15,515 bases of DNA from an uncultured Eubacteriales bacterium. Lineage in GTDB: Bacteria > Bacillota_A > Clostridia > Christensenellales > Aristaeellaceae. The notes under the pieces were generated by a model that was not told the DNA's origin, made no database searches, and worked only from the letters and a program-made list of their open reading frames with translations. A program made the position numbers and the translations under genes. The stretch spans positions 1 through 15,515 of the forward strand of contig CADBLV010000367.1 in the NCBI GenBank assembly GCA_902795555.1, written 5' to 3'. Shown piece after piece: positions 1-6,471 of this stretch (positions are counted from its first letter, which is position 1; every line of letters begins with the position of its first letter).

Positions 1-1
1 C

Positions 2-151
2 GTCGCGGTCATCCTGATCTGCGGCATCGGCGGCATGACGCTCAAGATCGGCGAGGTCACGCTGACGGAGATCGCCTGCGCGCTGATTCTGGGCATTCTG
101 TTTAATCTGCAGTTCAACCATCCTCCGAAGCGCAATCAGGGAAAGGAATAA
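2..151 (+). CDS. Uracil permease (NCS2 family), C-terminal end only
   Basis: Only the last 49 residues are in the window; the gene enters from the left edge. They read as a hydrophobic helix (VAVILICGIGG), a short polar loop (KIGEVTLTE) and a second helix (CALILGILFNLQF), followed by a charged tail ending NQGKE. That is the usual end of uracil/xanthine permeases of the NCS2 (UraA/PyrP) family, which import uracil with protons across the cytoplasmic membrane. The stop codon lies three bases before the pyrR start, so the two genes are probably one transcript. Uracil uptake beside the uracil-sensing regulator PyrR is a common Firmicutes arrangement and is the main support for the substrate. The fragment alone could also fit a xanthine permease. 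Confidence 0.72.
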   Translation, partial: VAVILICGIGGMTLKIGEVTLTEIACALILGILFNLQFNHPPKRNQGKE

Positions 152-154
152 GTC

Positions 155-688
155 GTGAAACTGAAATCCGAAATCATGGATGAGGCCGCTGTTTATCGGA
201 GCATGCTGCGCATCACCCACGAGATCATCGAGAAAAACAACGGGGTGGAAAACCTGGTGTTGCTGGGCATCAGGCGCCGCGGGGTGCCGCTGGCCGCGTT
301 GCTCCGGGATAATCTGTTGCGCTTTGAAGGGCAGACGCCGCCCCTGGGGAGCATCGACATCTCCCTGTATCGGGATGACCTGAGCGAAATCGGAGATGTG
401 CCGGAAACCGGTGAGACCGACATTCCCTGCGATCTGAAGGGAAAGACGGTCATTCTGGTGGACGATGTGATCTACACCGGCCGCACCGTTCGTGCGGCCA
501 TCGAGGCCATCTTCCATCACAGCCGGCCCAAATCCATTCAGCTGGCTGTACTGATCGACCGGGGCCACCGGGAATTACCCATCCGACCGGATTATGTCGG
601 AAAGAACATTCCCACCAGCCACTCCGAGATGGTTTCCGTGATGGTGGAAGAGTTTGACGGAAAAACCGGGGTCAGCCTCTATCAATGA
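155..688 (+). CDS. pyrR: PyrR: bifunctional pyr operon regulator / uracil phosphoribosyltransferase
   Basis: 177 residues, the normal PyrR length. The family binds UMP/UTP and pyr mRNA leaders to cause attenuation, and often also makes UMP from uracil and PRPP in the cytoplasm. The PRPP-binding loop of type I phosphoribosyltransferases is plain at residues 99-111 ([13 protein letters not shown], with the two acidic residues D103 and D104). The family segments HEIIEKN (22-28), LGIRRRG (37-43) and [19 protein letters not shown] (132-150) are all present. I keep the GTG start at 155: it has an AAAGGA site just upstream, and it gives the usual 30 or so residues before the first conserved block, whereas ATG at 176 would remove part of helix 1. 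It follows the permease gene by 3 nt. No PyrR-dependent attenuator is visible in the part of the window upstream, so its target leader lies elsewhere. Confidence 0.96.
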   Translation: MKLKSEIMDEAAVYRSMLRITHEIIEKNNGVENLVLLGIRRRGVPLAALLRDNLLRFEGQTPPLGSIDISLYRDDLSEIGDVPETGETDIPCDLKGKTVILVDDVIYTGRTVRAAIEAIFHHSRPKSIQLAVLIDRGHRELPIRPDYVGKNIPTSHSEMVSVMVEEFDGKTGVSLYQ

Positions 689-717
689 TCGGAAACCGCG
701 GAACATCGTTTGAGCGT

Positions 718-758
718 CCCCGGAAAACGCCTGAGCTCCCCCCGGAAAACGCCTGAGC
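718..758 (+). repeat. Two tandem copies of a 19-nt unit, period 22
   Basis: CCCCGGAAAACGCCTGAGC occurs exactly at 718-736 and again at 740-758. Degenerate relatives (CGGAAACCGCGGAA, GGAAACTCC, GAGGAAACC) continue on both sides from about 689 to 800. The whole gap between pyrR and the rpsO promoter is purine-rich on this strand and has no convincing ORF and no T-tailed terminator. It looks like slippage-derived, low-constraint spacer. A protein-binding role cannot be excluded. Confidence 0.7.
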
Positions 759-811
759 AAACCGCGAAGAAAACTCCGAAGGAAACTCCCGAGGAAACCG
801 TGAAAAAACAG

Positions 812-840
812 TTTACAAAAGGGACGGAGTCTGTTAAAAT
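812..840 (+). promoter_or_regulatory. Vegetative (sigma-A type) promoter for rpsO
   Basis: TTTACA at 812-817, a 17-nt spacer and TAAAAT at 835-840 give five of six matches to each consensus hexamer at ideal spacing. It lies 118 nt before the rpsO start, which leaves a leader of about 110 nt. It is the best promoter match on the left side of the window and separates rpsO from the pyrimidine genes. Confidence 0.75.
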
Positions 841-909
841 AAGCAACGGCCTTTGATGAACCGTTCTCCCGGGTTGTCGATTCTCCGACGCTCCTCTGAG
901 GGAACGGCG

Positions 910-933
910 ATTGGGCCGCACGATCCGCCCAAT
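910..933 (+). promoter_or_regulatory. rpsO leader hairpin, possible S15 autoregulatory element
   Basis: ATTGGGC (910-916) and GCCCAAT (927-933) form a perfect 7-bp stem with a 10-nt loop. It ends 10 nt before the AAGGAGG ribosome site at 944-950. S15 represses its own translation in several bacterial groups by binding a structured leader. The hairpin is seen directly; the regulatory role is inferred from position only, and I did not match it to a named S15 leader class. Confidence 0.4.
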
Positions 934-957
934 GCGGAAAAAAGAAGGAGGTTTCCC

Positions 958-1212
958 ATGACCAAGAGTGAGATCATCGCCGCTTATGCACAGCACGAAG
1001 GAGACACAGGCTCTCCCGAAGTGCAGATTGCCCTGCTGACCGATCGGATCAACCATCTGAACGAGCACCTGAAGCAGAACAAGAACGACCATCATTCCAA
1101 CCGGGGTCTGCTGCTGATGGTCGGCCGCCGTCGCAATCTGCTGGAGTACCTGAAGAAGACGGATATCGAGCGGTATCGGACGCTGATCGCAAGGCTGAAC
1201 CTGCGCAAATAA
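958..1212 (+). CDS. rpsO: 30S ribosomal protein S15
   Basis: 84 residues, slightly shorter than the usual 88-89 because the N-terminus is trimmed. S15 is a primary binder of the 16S rRNA central domain in the small subunit platform. The signature [11 protein letters not shown] (14-24) and the C-terminal blocks [22 protein letters not shown] and DIERYRTLI are all intact. The start is ATG 958, fixed by AAGGAGG seven bases upstream; the frame stays open to 853, but that extension carries no S15 sequence and runs through the leader. It has its own promoter and is closed by two terminators, so it seems mainly monocistronic although pnp follows, the same order as in many bacteria. Confidence 0.98.
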   Translation: MTKSEIIAAYAQHEGDTGSPEVQIALLTDRINHLNEHLKQNKNDHHSNRGLLLMVGRRRNLLEYLKKTDIERYRTLIARLNLRK

Positions 1213-1231
1213 GGCAGGTTCTTCCCGGTAG

Positions 1232-1255
1232 GCAACTGTTCTCAAGTTGCTTTTT
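1232..1255 (+). terminator. First of two tandem intrinsic terminators after rpsO
   Basis: GCAACT (1232-1237) pairs with AGTTGC (1245-1250) around a 7-nt loop, and TTTTT follows at once (1251-1255). The stem is only 6 bp, so termination may be partial. Confidence 0.6.
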
Positions 1256-1258
1256 GAG

Positions 1259-1294
1259 GCCGCCGGAAGAGCTGAATGCTTCCGGCGGCTTTTT
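1259..1294 (+). terminator. Second, stronger intrinsic terminator after rpsO
   Basis: GCCGCCGGAAG (1259-1269) and CTTCCGGCGGC (1279-1289) form a perfect 11-bp GC-rich stem with a 9-nt loop, followed by TTTTT (1290-1294). It starts four bases after the first terminator's T-run. Confidence 0.92.
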
Positions 1295-1329
1295 CAAAAA
1301 GATCCCGCGGAGCGCGCGTATGTTATCCC

Positions 1330-1384
1330 TTGAAAATCCCCGGCGGGGTTTTCATATGATAGCATACGCTCCTCCGGGATTTTC
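1330..1384 (+). promoter_or_regulatory. pnp upstream region: weak promoter and mutually exclusive hairpins
   Basis: GAAAATCCCC (1332-1341) can pair with GGGGTTTTC (1345-1353, one bulged base). It can instead pair with CCGGGATTTTC (1374-1384), so the two folds exclude each other. The same stretch holds a possible promoter, TTGAAA (1330-1335), 19 nt, TATGAT (1355-1360). If that promoter is the real one, the transcript starts near 1367 and the fold is DNA-level only. If RNA reads through from rpsO, the fold could act in the pnp leader, where PNPase/RNase III autocontrol is known in enterobacteria. Pairing is seen; function is inference. Confidence 0.35.
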
Positions 1385-1415
1385 AAACTTTCAAAACCAG
1401 AGAAGGAGAAAGCGT

Positions 1416-3563
1416 ATGGAATCAAAAAAGTTTACCATGGACCTGGCCGGACGCCCGCTGACGCTGGAATTCGGAAGATACTGTGAACAGGCGAACGGCT
1501 CTGTTTGGGTGCACATGGGCGACACTGTCGTGATGGTGAACGCCACCATGGCGCCCACGCCCAGGGATGGCGTGGATTTCTTCCCCCTTGCGGTGGATGT
1601 GGAAGAAAAACAGTATTCCGTCGGGAAAATCCCCGGTGGATTCATCAAGCGGGAAGGCCGTCCCTCCGAAAAAGCAACCCTGACCTGCCGGCTGATCGAC
1701 CGGCCCCTGCGTCCCCTGTTTAACAAGGGGATGCGCAACGATGTGCAGGTTGTGGTCACGATTCTGAGCGTGGAACAGGATTGTCCCCCGGAAATCCCTG
1801 CGATGATCGGTTCTTCCATCGCCCTCGCCATCAGCGATATTCCGTGGAACGGCCCCACAGGCGCGGTTCTGGTGGGCCGGGTAGACGGGAAGTTTGTGAT
1901 CTGCCCGAACGAAGAGCAGCGGGCCCGGAGCGACCTGAGCCTGTATGTCGCCGGAACGGAAGAAGCGATCATGATGGTGGAAGCCGGTGCGAACGAACTG
2001 TCTGAAGCCACCATGCTGGATGCGATCCTGTTCGGACATGAGGAGATCAAGAAACTGGTTGCCTTCCAGAAGCAGATCGTGGCGGAAATCGGCAAGGAAA
2101 AGGCGGTTGTTCCGCTGATCGCGACCGGAGACGACATCAAAGCGGCTGTCAGAGCCTATGCTTACGATAAATGCGTATGGACCTTCGCGACGACCGAGCG
2201 GGCCGAACGGCAGCAGCGGGAAGCGCAGACAAAGGAAGAGACGTTGGCCGCCCTTTCCGAACAGTTCCCAGAAAGAGAGAGCGAAATCGCCGACGCCCTG
2301 TATTACCTGAATAAAGAGGTCATGCGCGCGAAGATTCTGAACGAGGGCATCCGCCCCGATGGCCGGAAGGTGAATGAGATTCGTCCCATCTGGTGCGATG
2401 TCGGCGTCCTGCCCCGTACCCACGGCAGCGCGATCTTCACCCGCGGACAGACCCAGGCCCTGACAGTGACCACGCTGGGAACTCTCAGCGAAGGCCAGAC
2501 GCTGGACGGACTGAGCAACGAAGACTTCAAACGGTATATTCATCATTATAATATGCCGCCCTATGCAACCGGTGAGGCCGGCCGCATGAAGAGCCCCGGC
2601 CGTCGGGAGATCGGCCACGGCGCTCTGGCGGAGCGGGCGCTGCTGCCTGTCATTCCCACTGAGGATGAATTCCCCTACGCCCTGCGGCTGGTGAGTGAAA
2701 TCCTAAGCTCCAACGGTTCTTCCTCCATGGCTTCCGTCTGCGGCTCTACGCTGAGCCTGATGGACGCCGGCGTTCCGATTCACGCGCCGGTGGCCGGTGT
2801 GGCCATGGGTCTGATCACCGATCAGGAATCCGGCAAGCTGGCAGTGCTGACGGACATCCAGGGTCTGGAAGACTTCCTGGGCGATATGGACTTTAAGGTA
2901 GCCGGCAGCATGAACGGGATCACCGCGCTGCAGATGGACATCAAAATTGCCGGTATCAGCAGGGAGATCCTGCAGCAGGCGCTGCATCAGGCATTGGAAG
3001 GCCGCCTGTATATCCTGAAGATCATGCTGGATACTCTGGGACAGCCCAGGGAAGATCTGAGCCCCTATGCTCCGAAGATCATTCAGTTTACGATCAATCC
3101 CGAAAAGATTCGCGAAGTGATCGGCCCCGGCGGAAAGATGATCAATAAGATTATCGCGGAAACCGGTGTCAAGATTGACATCGAAGATGACGGACGGGTG
3201 TTCATCTCCACGCCTGATCAGGCAGCCGCTGACAAAGCCCGTCGGATTATCGAAGGCATCGCCAAAGACATCGAGGTGGGAGATATCTTCACAGGCAAGG
3301 TGGTTCGCATTATGAACTTCGGTGCCTTTGTGGAGCTGGCTCCCGGTAAGGACGGCATGATCCATATCTCCAAGCTGGATAACAAGCGGGTGGAGAAGGT
3401 TGAAGACGTGGTCAATATCGGCGATGAGCTGGAAGTTCGCGTCAATGAAATCGATGCCCAAGGCCGGATCAATCTGGTTCGGAACGACATCGAATATACC
3501 GCCCGGGAGTCTGCGCACCGCTTTGACGGCAATCGTCGGCCTCCCCGCCGCGGCAGCAATTAA
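1416..3563 (+). CDS. pnp: Polyribonucleotide nucleotidyltransferase (PNPase)
   Basis: 715 residues, full length. PNPase degrades RNA 3' to 5' with phosphate, as a ring-shaped trimer, and works with other RNA decay enzymes in the cytoplasm. In order: first RNase PH domain (about 8-140), all-helical linker (about 240-310), second RNase PH domain (about 315-545), KH domain with its GPGG loop at 570-573, and S1 domain (622-690, GKVVRIMNFGAFVEL). The catalytic acidic set aligns with the E. coli residues at the same numbers: D486, D492 and K494 in the LEDFLGDMDFK segment. I use ATG 1416, preceded by AGAAGGAGA; the frame is open to 1254, but that 54-residue extension crosses the rpsO terminator and is not PNPase-like. 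ruvX starts 3 nt after the stop, so pnp-ruvX-yrzB is one operon. The C-terminus is short and basic after S1. Confidence 0.98.
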   Translation: MESKKFTMDLAGRPLTLEFGRYCEQANGSVWVHMGDTVVMVNATMAPTPRDGVDFFPLAVDVEEKQYSVGKIPGGFIKREGRPSEKATLTCRLIDRPLRPLFNKGMRNDVQVVVTILSVEQDCPPEIPAMIGSSIALAISDIPWNGPTGAVLVGRVDGKFVICPNEEQRARSDLSLYVAGTEEAIMMVEAGANELSEATMLDAILFGHEEIKKLVAFQKQIVAEIGKEKAVVPLIATGDDIKAAVRAYAYDKCVWTFATTERAERQQREAQTKEETLAALSEQFPERESEIADALYYLNKEVMRAKILNEGIRPDGRKVNEIRPIWCDVGVLPRTHGSAIFTRGQTQALTVTTLGTLSEGQTLDGLSNEDFKRYIHHYNMPPYATGEAGRMKSPGRREIGHGALAERALLPVIPTEDEFPYALRLVSEILSSNGSSSMASVCGSTLSLMDAGVPIHAPVAGVAMGLITDQESGKLAVLTDIQGLEDFLGDMDFKVAGSMNGITALQMDIKIAGISREILQQALHQALEGRLYILKIMLDTLGQPREDLSPYAPKIIQFTINPEKIREVIGPGGKMINKIIAETGVKIDIEDDGRVFISTPDQAAADKARRIIEGIAKDIEVGDIFTGKVVRIMNFGAFVELAPGKDGMIHISKLDNKRVEKVEDVVNIGDELEVRVNEIDAQGRINLVRNDIEYTARESAHRFDGNRRPPRRGSN

Positions 3564-3566
3564 GCC

Positions 3567-4001
3567 ATGAATGAACGGATCCTGTGCCTGGATGTGGGAG
3601 ATGTTCGCATCGGCGTTGCGGTTTCCGATCCGACCCGAACCATCGCCTCCCCTGTGGAAGTGATCCGAAGGGTCGGATGGGGGCCGGACACCCGCCGAAT
3701 CGCGGAGCTTTGCCGGCAGTATGGCACGGAAGAAATCCTTTCCGGCCTGCCGCTGAACATGGACGGAACCGAGGGGTTCCAGGCTCAAAAGGTCCGCGAA
3801 TTCTGTGCTCAGCTGGAAAAGGCCGGCCTGAGGGTGTATTATCAGGATGAACGGCTGACCACGGTTTCCGCTGAAGATGCACTCCTGGAAGGCGGCCTGT
3901 CCCGACAGAGCCGCAGGCAGGTGGTGGATAAGGTAGCCGCCGCCCTGATCCTGCAGCAATGGCTGGACGAACAAAAAACAAAAGGAGAAAACAGCAAATG
4001 A
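3567..4001 (+). CDS. ruvX: RuvX / YqgF family pre-16S rRNA nuclease (putative Holliday junction resolvase)
   Basis: 144 residues, typical for the family. These are RNase H-fold nucleases, annotated as putative Holliday junction resolvases and shown in E. coli to help mature the 16S rRNA 5' end. The N-terminal strand-turn CLDVGDVRIGVAVSDP (7-22) carries catalytic D9. GLPLNMDG (60-67) is the family's central motif. YQDERLTT (92-99, D94 and E95) and VVDKVAAALILQQWL (119-133, D121) complete the active site. It starts 3 nt after pnp and overlaps the next gene by four bases (ATGA), so translation of the three genes is likely coupled. Confidence 0.95.
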   Translation: MNERILCLDVGDVRIGVAVSDPTRTIASPVEVIRRVGWGPDTRRIAELCRQYGTEEILSGLPLNMDGTEGFQAQKVREFCAQLEKAGLRVYYQDERLTTVSAEDALLEGGLSRQSRRQVVDKVAAALILQQWLDEQKTKGENSK

Positions 4002-4294
4002 ATGAGAATCCTGTAAACCGTCCCGAAGAAGAAGAGGACGATGACATCATTGAATTGGTGGATGAAAACGGCGAAAGCACCAATTTCGAACACCTGGCGA
4101 CCCTGGAATACAAGGGAGAAACTTTCCTCGCCCTGTGTGACCCGGAAGCCGATGAGGATGAGGATCTGGAAGTCTTTATCCTGAAAATCGAAACCGATGA
4201 GGATGGAAACGACGTGTATACCGTGCCGGATGACGACGTGGCTGACGCGGTATTTGCGGAATTTCAGAAGCTCGTGGATGATACGGACGAATAA
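3998..4294 (+). CDS. DUF1292 family acidic protein (YrzB-like)
   Basis: 98 residues, very acidic. DUF1292 proteins such as Bacillus YrzB are small, widespread in Firmicutes, usually sit directly after ruvX, and have no settled function. Family features are the opening DDDIIELVDENGES (14-27), the beta strands around EYKGETFLALCDP, and the block FILKIETDEDG. The start is ATG 3998, with AAAGGAGAAA upstream; the frame is open to 3959, but that part overlaps ruvX without family sequence. The start overlaps the ruvX stop by 4 bp. It is the last gene of the pnp operon. Confidence 0.9.
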   Translation: MNENPVNRPEEEEDDDIIELVDENGESTNFEHLATLEYKGETFLALCDPEADEDEDLEVFILKIETDEDGNDVYTVPDDDVADAVFAEFQKLVDDTDE

Positions 4295-4299
4295 TACGA

Positions 4300-4331
4300 A
4301 TCTTTGATCAAAGCGACCTGTCGGTTTGATC
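4300..4331 (+). repeat. Dispersed palindromic intergenic repeat, copy 1
   Basis: The arms GATCAAAGCGAC (4306-4317) and GTCGGTTTGATC (4320-4331) are inverted copies with one G-G mismatch around a 2-nt centre. Positions 4300-4327 match 15215-15242 at 26 of 28 positions. It sits between the yrzB stop and the operon terminator. It resembles a small REP-like or MITE-like element. It has no coding capacity. Confidence 0.65.
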
Positions 4332-4336
4332 GCATT

Positions 4337-4382
4337 GAAAACCGCCCACCTCCGGAAATCCGGTTGTGGGCGGTTTTCTTTT
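4337..4382 (+). terminator. Strong intrinsic terminator of the pnp-ruvX-yrzB operon
   Basis: GAAAACCGCCCAC (4337-4349) and GTGGGCGGTTTTC (4366-4378) form a perfect 13-bp stem with an inner CCGG/CCGG stem, followed by TTTTC. The A-run on the left arm makes it work in both directions, so it probably also ends the leftward transcript of the 4511-6367 gene. Confidence 0.92.
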
Positions 4383-4510
4383 CGGGGTCTTCGCTCCCCG
4401 CTGTTTCCGTCATCCTGCAGCCTGTCCGGCACTTCGTATCACTCGTTTTGTCGGACCTGCCCGCGCCGGATAATGGCCTTCCGGCCCTGGCCCGTCGGAG
4501 CCCGTGCCCC

Positions 4511-6367
4511 TCATTCTCCTGAGCGATCGGTGGACGTGTCCAGATCCAGCACATACCGTTCCGGCACCCAGCATCGATGCATTCGATTACCGTTCCCGGG
4601 GAATTCCACATCCGCAAACCCGTTCTCAATCTGATAAACCATAGCAACGATATATTCCGAAACGGAGATATTCGCCCTGGCATAATTGGTTCCGGGACCC
4701 CAATAGGTTTCGGAGGTGGGTATCAGATCGCAGTCGCCCAGCGGATATTCTTCTTTCACCTGTTTCAGATCCACATTCACCCGCTTGACGCCGGTCCAGA
4801 CGCGGTAGCTGGCTTTTCCGTGATTATTGAAATCCACCTGCACCCACCAGATGCTGCCGTCATAATGCTTTTTCAGCACCCGAACCGTCTCCGTCTGCCA
4901 GGTGTCCGGGAAGAAGGTGCCTGGTTCGTCATATTCTGTCGCCGGACCGGATCGGGTCGCCAGCTTCATCAGAAGATTGCAGCCGGTCACATCCGGACGG
5001 CTCTCATACACCGTCGCCGTTTTTTCCGCGGCAGCCGGCTTTGCGATGGCCGCGTCCGCCTGCTGAACCAGCATCACCTCCGACAGACATACATCCTTCG
5101 GGAAAGCGCTGCCCTTATAGGTGGAGTTGATGATGATCTTCACGGCCTCCACATCCTCCAGGCGTCCTAAGGTAAAGCGCTGCCAGCCGTTTCGGCTTTC
5201 ATCCTTCAATGTAAGCTCGCCCACATCCCGGAATTTGCTTTCGCCGCTGTATCGAACCTGAACCTTGATGGCCTTCAGGCGGGCATTCAGCACATACTGA
5301 TCCTTGCCCTTGTCGTTCACAGCCCAGAAACCGTTCTTGAACCAGATTTCATCCACGGTTTCCGGAGCTTCCAGATTCATCTCCAGCCAGGCGCCTTTCT
5401 TGGCCGTATACTGCCAGCAGGTGCTCTCATCGTCGTCGATCGCGTTCTGCGGAATCCATTTGGACGGATCGGCCTTGTTGGCGATAAACGCGGAGGCGTT
5501 CACCCCCTGAAGGCAAACTTTCACCCGGTCCGTCTCGCCGCGAATCTGCTGAAGGTGAGAATTGACCTGAGCGGTTTGCTGGGTTTGCCCGGTTGTCTGC
5601 CCGGTCTGAACGTTTTGTCCGCTCTGAGCCGTCTGACCGGACACAGAAGCCCCCGGCCGGGGCGTGGCGCAGTTGGAGCAGAATTTACCGGTATTTCCCT
5701 CCTGATGGCAGTTCGGACAGGTCCATTCTCCGCTTTCGGAGGTTTCCGGCGCCGGGGAGGCACACTCAGGGCAGAATTTCCCGGTGTTGCCCTCCTTGCC
5801 GCAGTTTGGACAGGTCCAGGTCCCTGCCGGCTCGCTTCCAGTTCTGGAAGAAACGCTTACCGTTCCCTGGGAAACCGTGGAAAAAGTCAGATACGTTCCG
5901 ACAATTTCACACATGCCATACCCTTCGGAGTCTGTATTCTGACTCCAGGTATTCGTGTCAGAATCCAGCACTGCGTAGGAATGACCCGGCTCCATCGTAA
6001 AGGACGGATAAACGACCCAATAGGCGTTCAGAACCCCGTTGGCGCTCTCCCCTGTCGCCTGCCAAGTCCCGCAGGTTGCCCCGATGGCCCATTTCCCGTC
6101 CGTTTTGACACATTCCACGATGCTGATGGATCCCGGCTCGGACGTTCCCTTCCCGCTGTTCCAGTGATAGGTGGAAATCTTTTCCACCAGAATCGGTGCG
6201 TCATTCGTCTCAAGGGTCATCCTGCGAAGCTTCTGAACGCCGTTTTGCACCGCGTTACTATTCATGTTGGAAAAGAAATAATCCTGTCCTTCTGCGCCCG
6301 CCGCGCCGCAGCACGGAAGCAGGAAACACAGGGCCAGTGCCCACGCAAGCCATTTCTTTGTCATCAT
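4511..6367 (-). CDS. Secreted zinc-ribbon / NADase-type glycan-binding / SH3-like protein
   Basis: 618 residues. A signal peptide (1-25, hydrophobic core LAWALALCFLLPCC, likely cut after AGA) leads to an N-terminal domain I do not recognise (27-165). Then come two zinc ribbons almost identical to each other (C186/C189/C199/C202 and C217/C220/C230/C233) and a Gln/Thr-rich linker (244-266). A discoidin-like fold follows (283-436) that matches the NADase-type glycan-binding domain: ...NAIDDDESTCWQY..., KNGFW and LNARLKAIKVQ. Two SH3-like segments close it (about 455-533 and 540-608, each with a GPxTxYxxP or WGPGTNY motif). The start is supported by GGAGG 5 nt upstream; a second ATG follows directly. 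It is probably the last gene of a three-gene operon for exported proteins, 104 nt after its neighbour. An adhesive or wall-associated role is inferred from domains. Zinc ribbons outside the cell are unusual. Confidence 0.85.
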   Translation of the reverse strand: MMTKKWLAWALALCFLLPCCGAAGAEGQDYFFSNMNSNAVQNGVQKLRRMTLETNDAPILVEKISTYHWNSGKGTSEPGSISIVECVKTDGKWAIGATCGTWQATGESANGVLNAYWVVYPSFTMEPGHSYAVLDSDTNTWSQNTDSEGYGMCEIVGTYLTFSTVSQGTVSVSSRTGSEPAGTWTCPNCGKEGNTGKFCPECASPAPETSESGEWTCPNCHQEGNTGKFCSNCATPRPGASVSGQTAQSGQNVQTGQTTGQTQQTAQVNSHLQQIRGETDRVKVCLQGVNASAFIANKADPSKWIPQNAIDDDESTCWQYTAKKGAWLEMNLEAPETVDEIWFKNGFWAVNDKGKDQYVLNARLKAIKVQVRYSGESKFRDVGELTLKDESRNGWQRFTLGRLEDVEAVKIIINSTYKGSAFPKDVCLSEVMLVQQADAAIAKPAAAEKTATVYESRPDVTGCNLLMKLATRSGPATEYDEPGTFFPDTWQTETVRVLKKHYDGSIWWVQVDFNNHGKASYRVWTGVKRVNVDLKQVKEEYPLGDCDLIPTSETYWGPGTNYARANISVSEYIVAMVYQIENGFADVEFPGNGNRMHRCWVPERYVLDLDTSTDRSGE

Positions 6368-6471
6368 GCATTCCTCCGATCAACCTGAAAGCACCGTTCG
6401 TTCGTTATTCCCGACTGATCCGATCCTGTTCCCCGCTGTGAACGCCATCTTCCCGAATGTCTTTTGGTTTT

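Noticed and set aside
853..957. Upstream extension of rpsO to 853
   Set aside because: It runs through the leader hairpin and has no ribosome site; ATG 958 has a textbook one and the family N-terminus.
1422..2618. 398-codon open frame antisense to the first part of pnp
   Set aside because: Composition is His/Gln/Arg-rich shadow sequence; the PNPase domains are certain on the plus strand.
2703..3974. 423-codon open frame antisense to pnp and ruvX
   Set aside because: It spans two well-identified genes on the opposite strand and lacks start signals or domain features.
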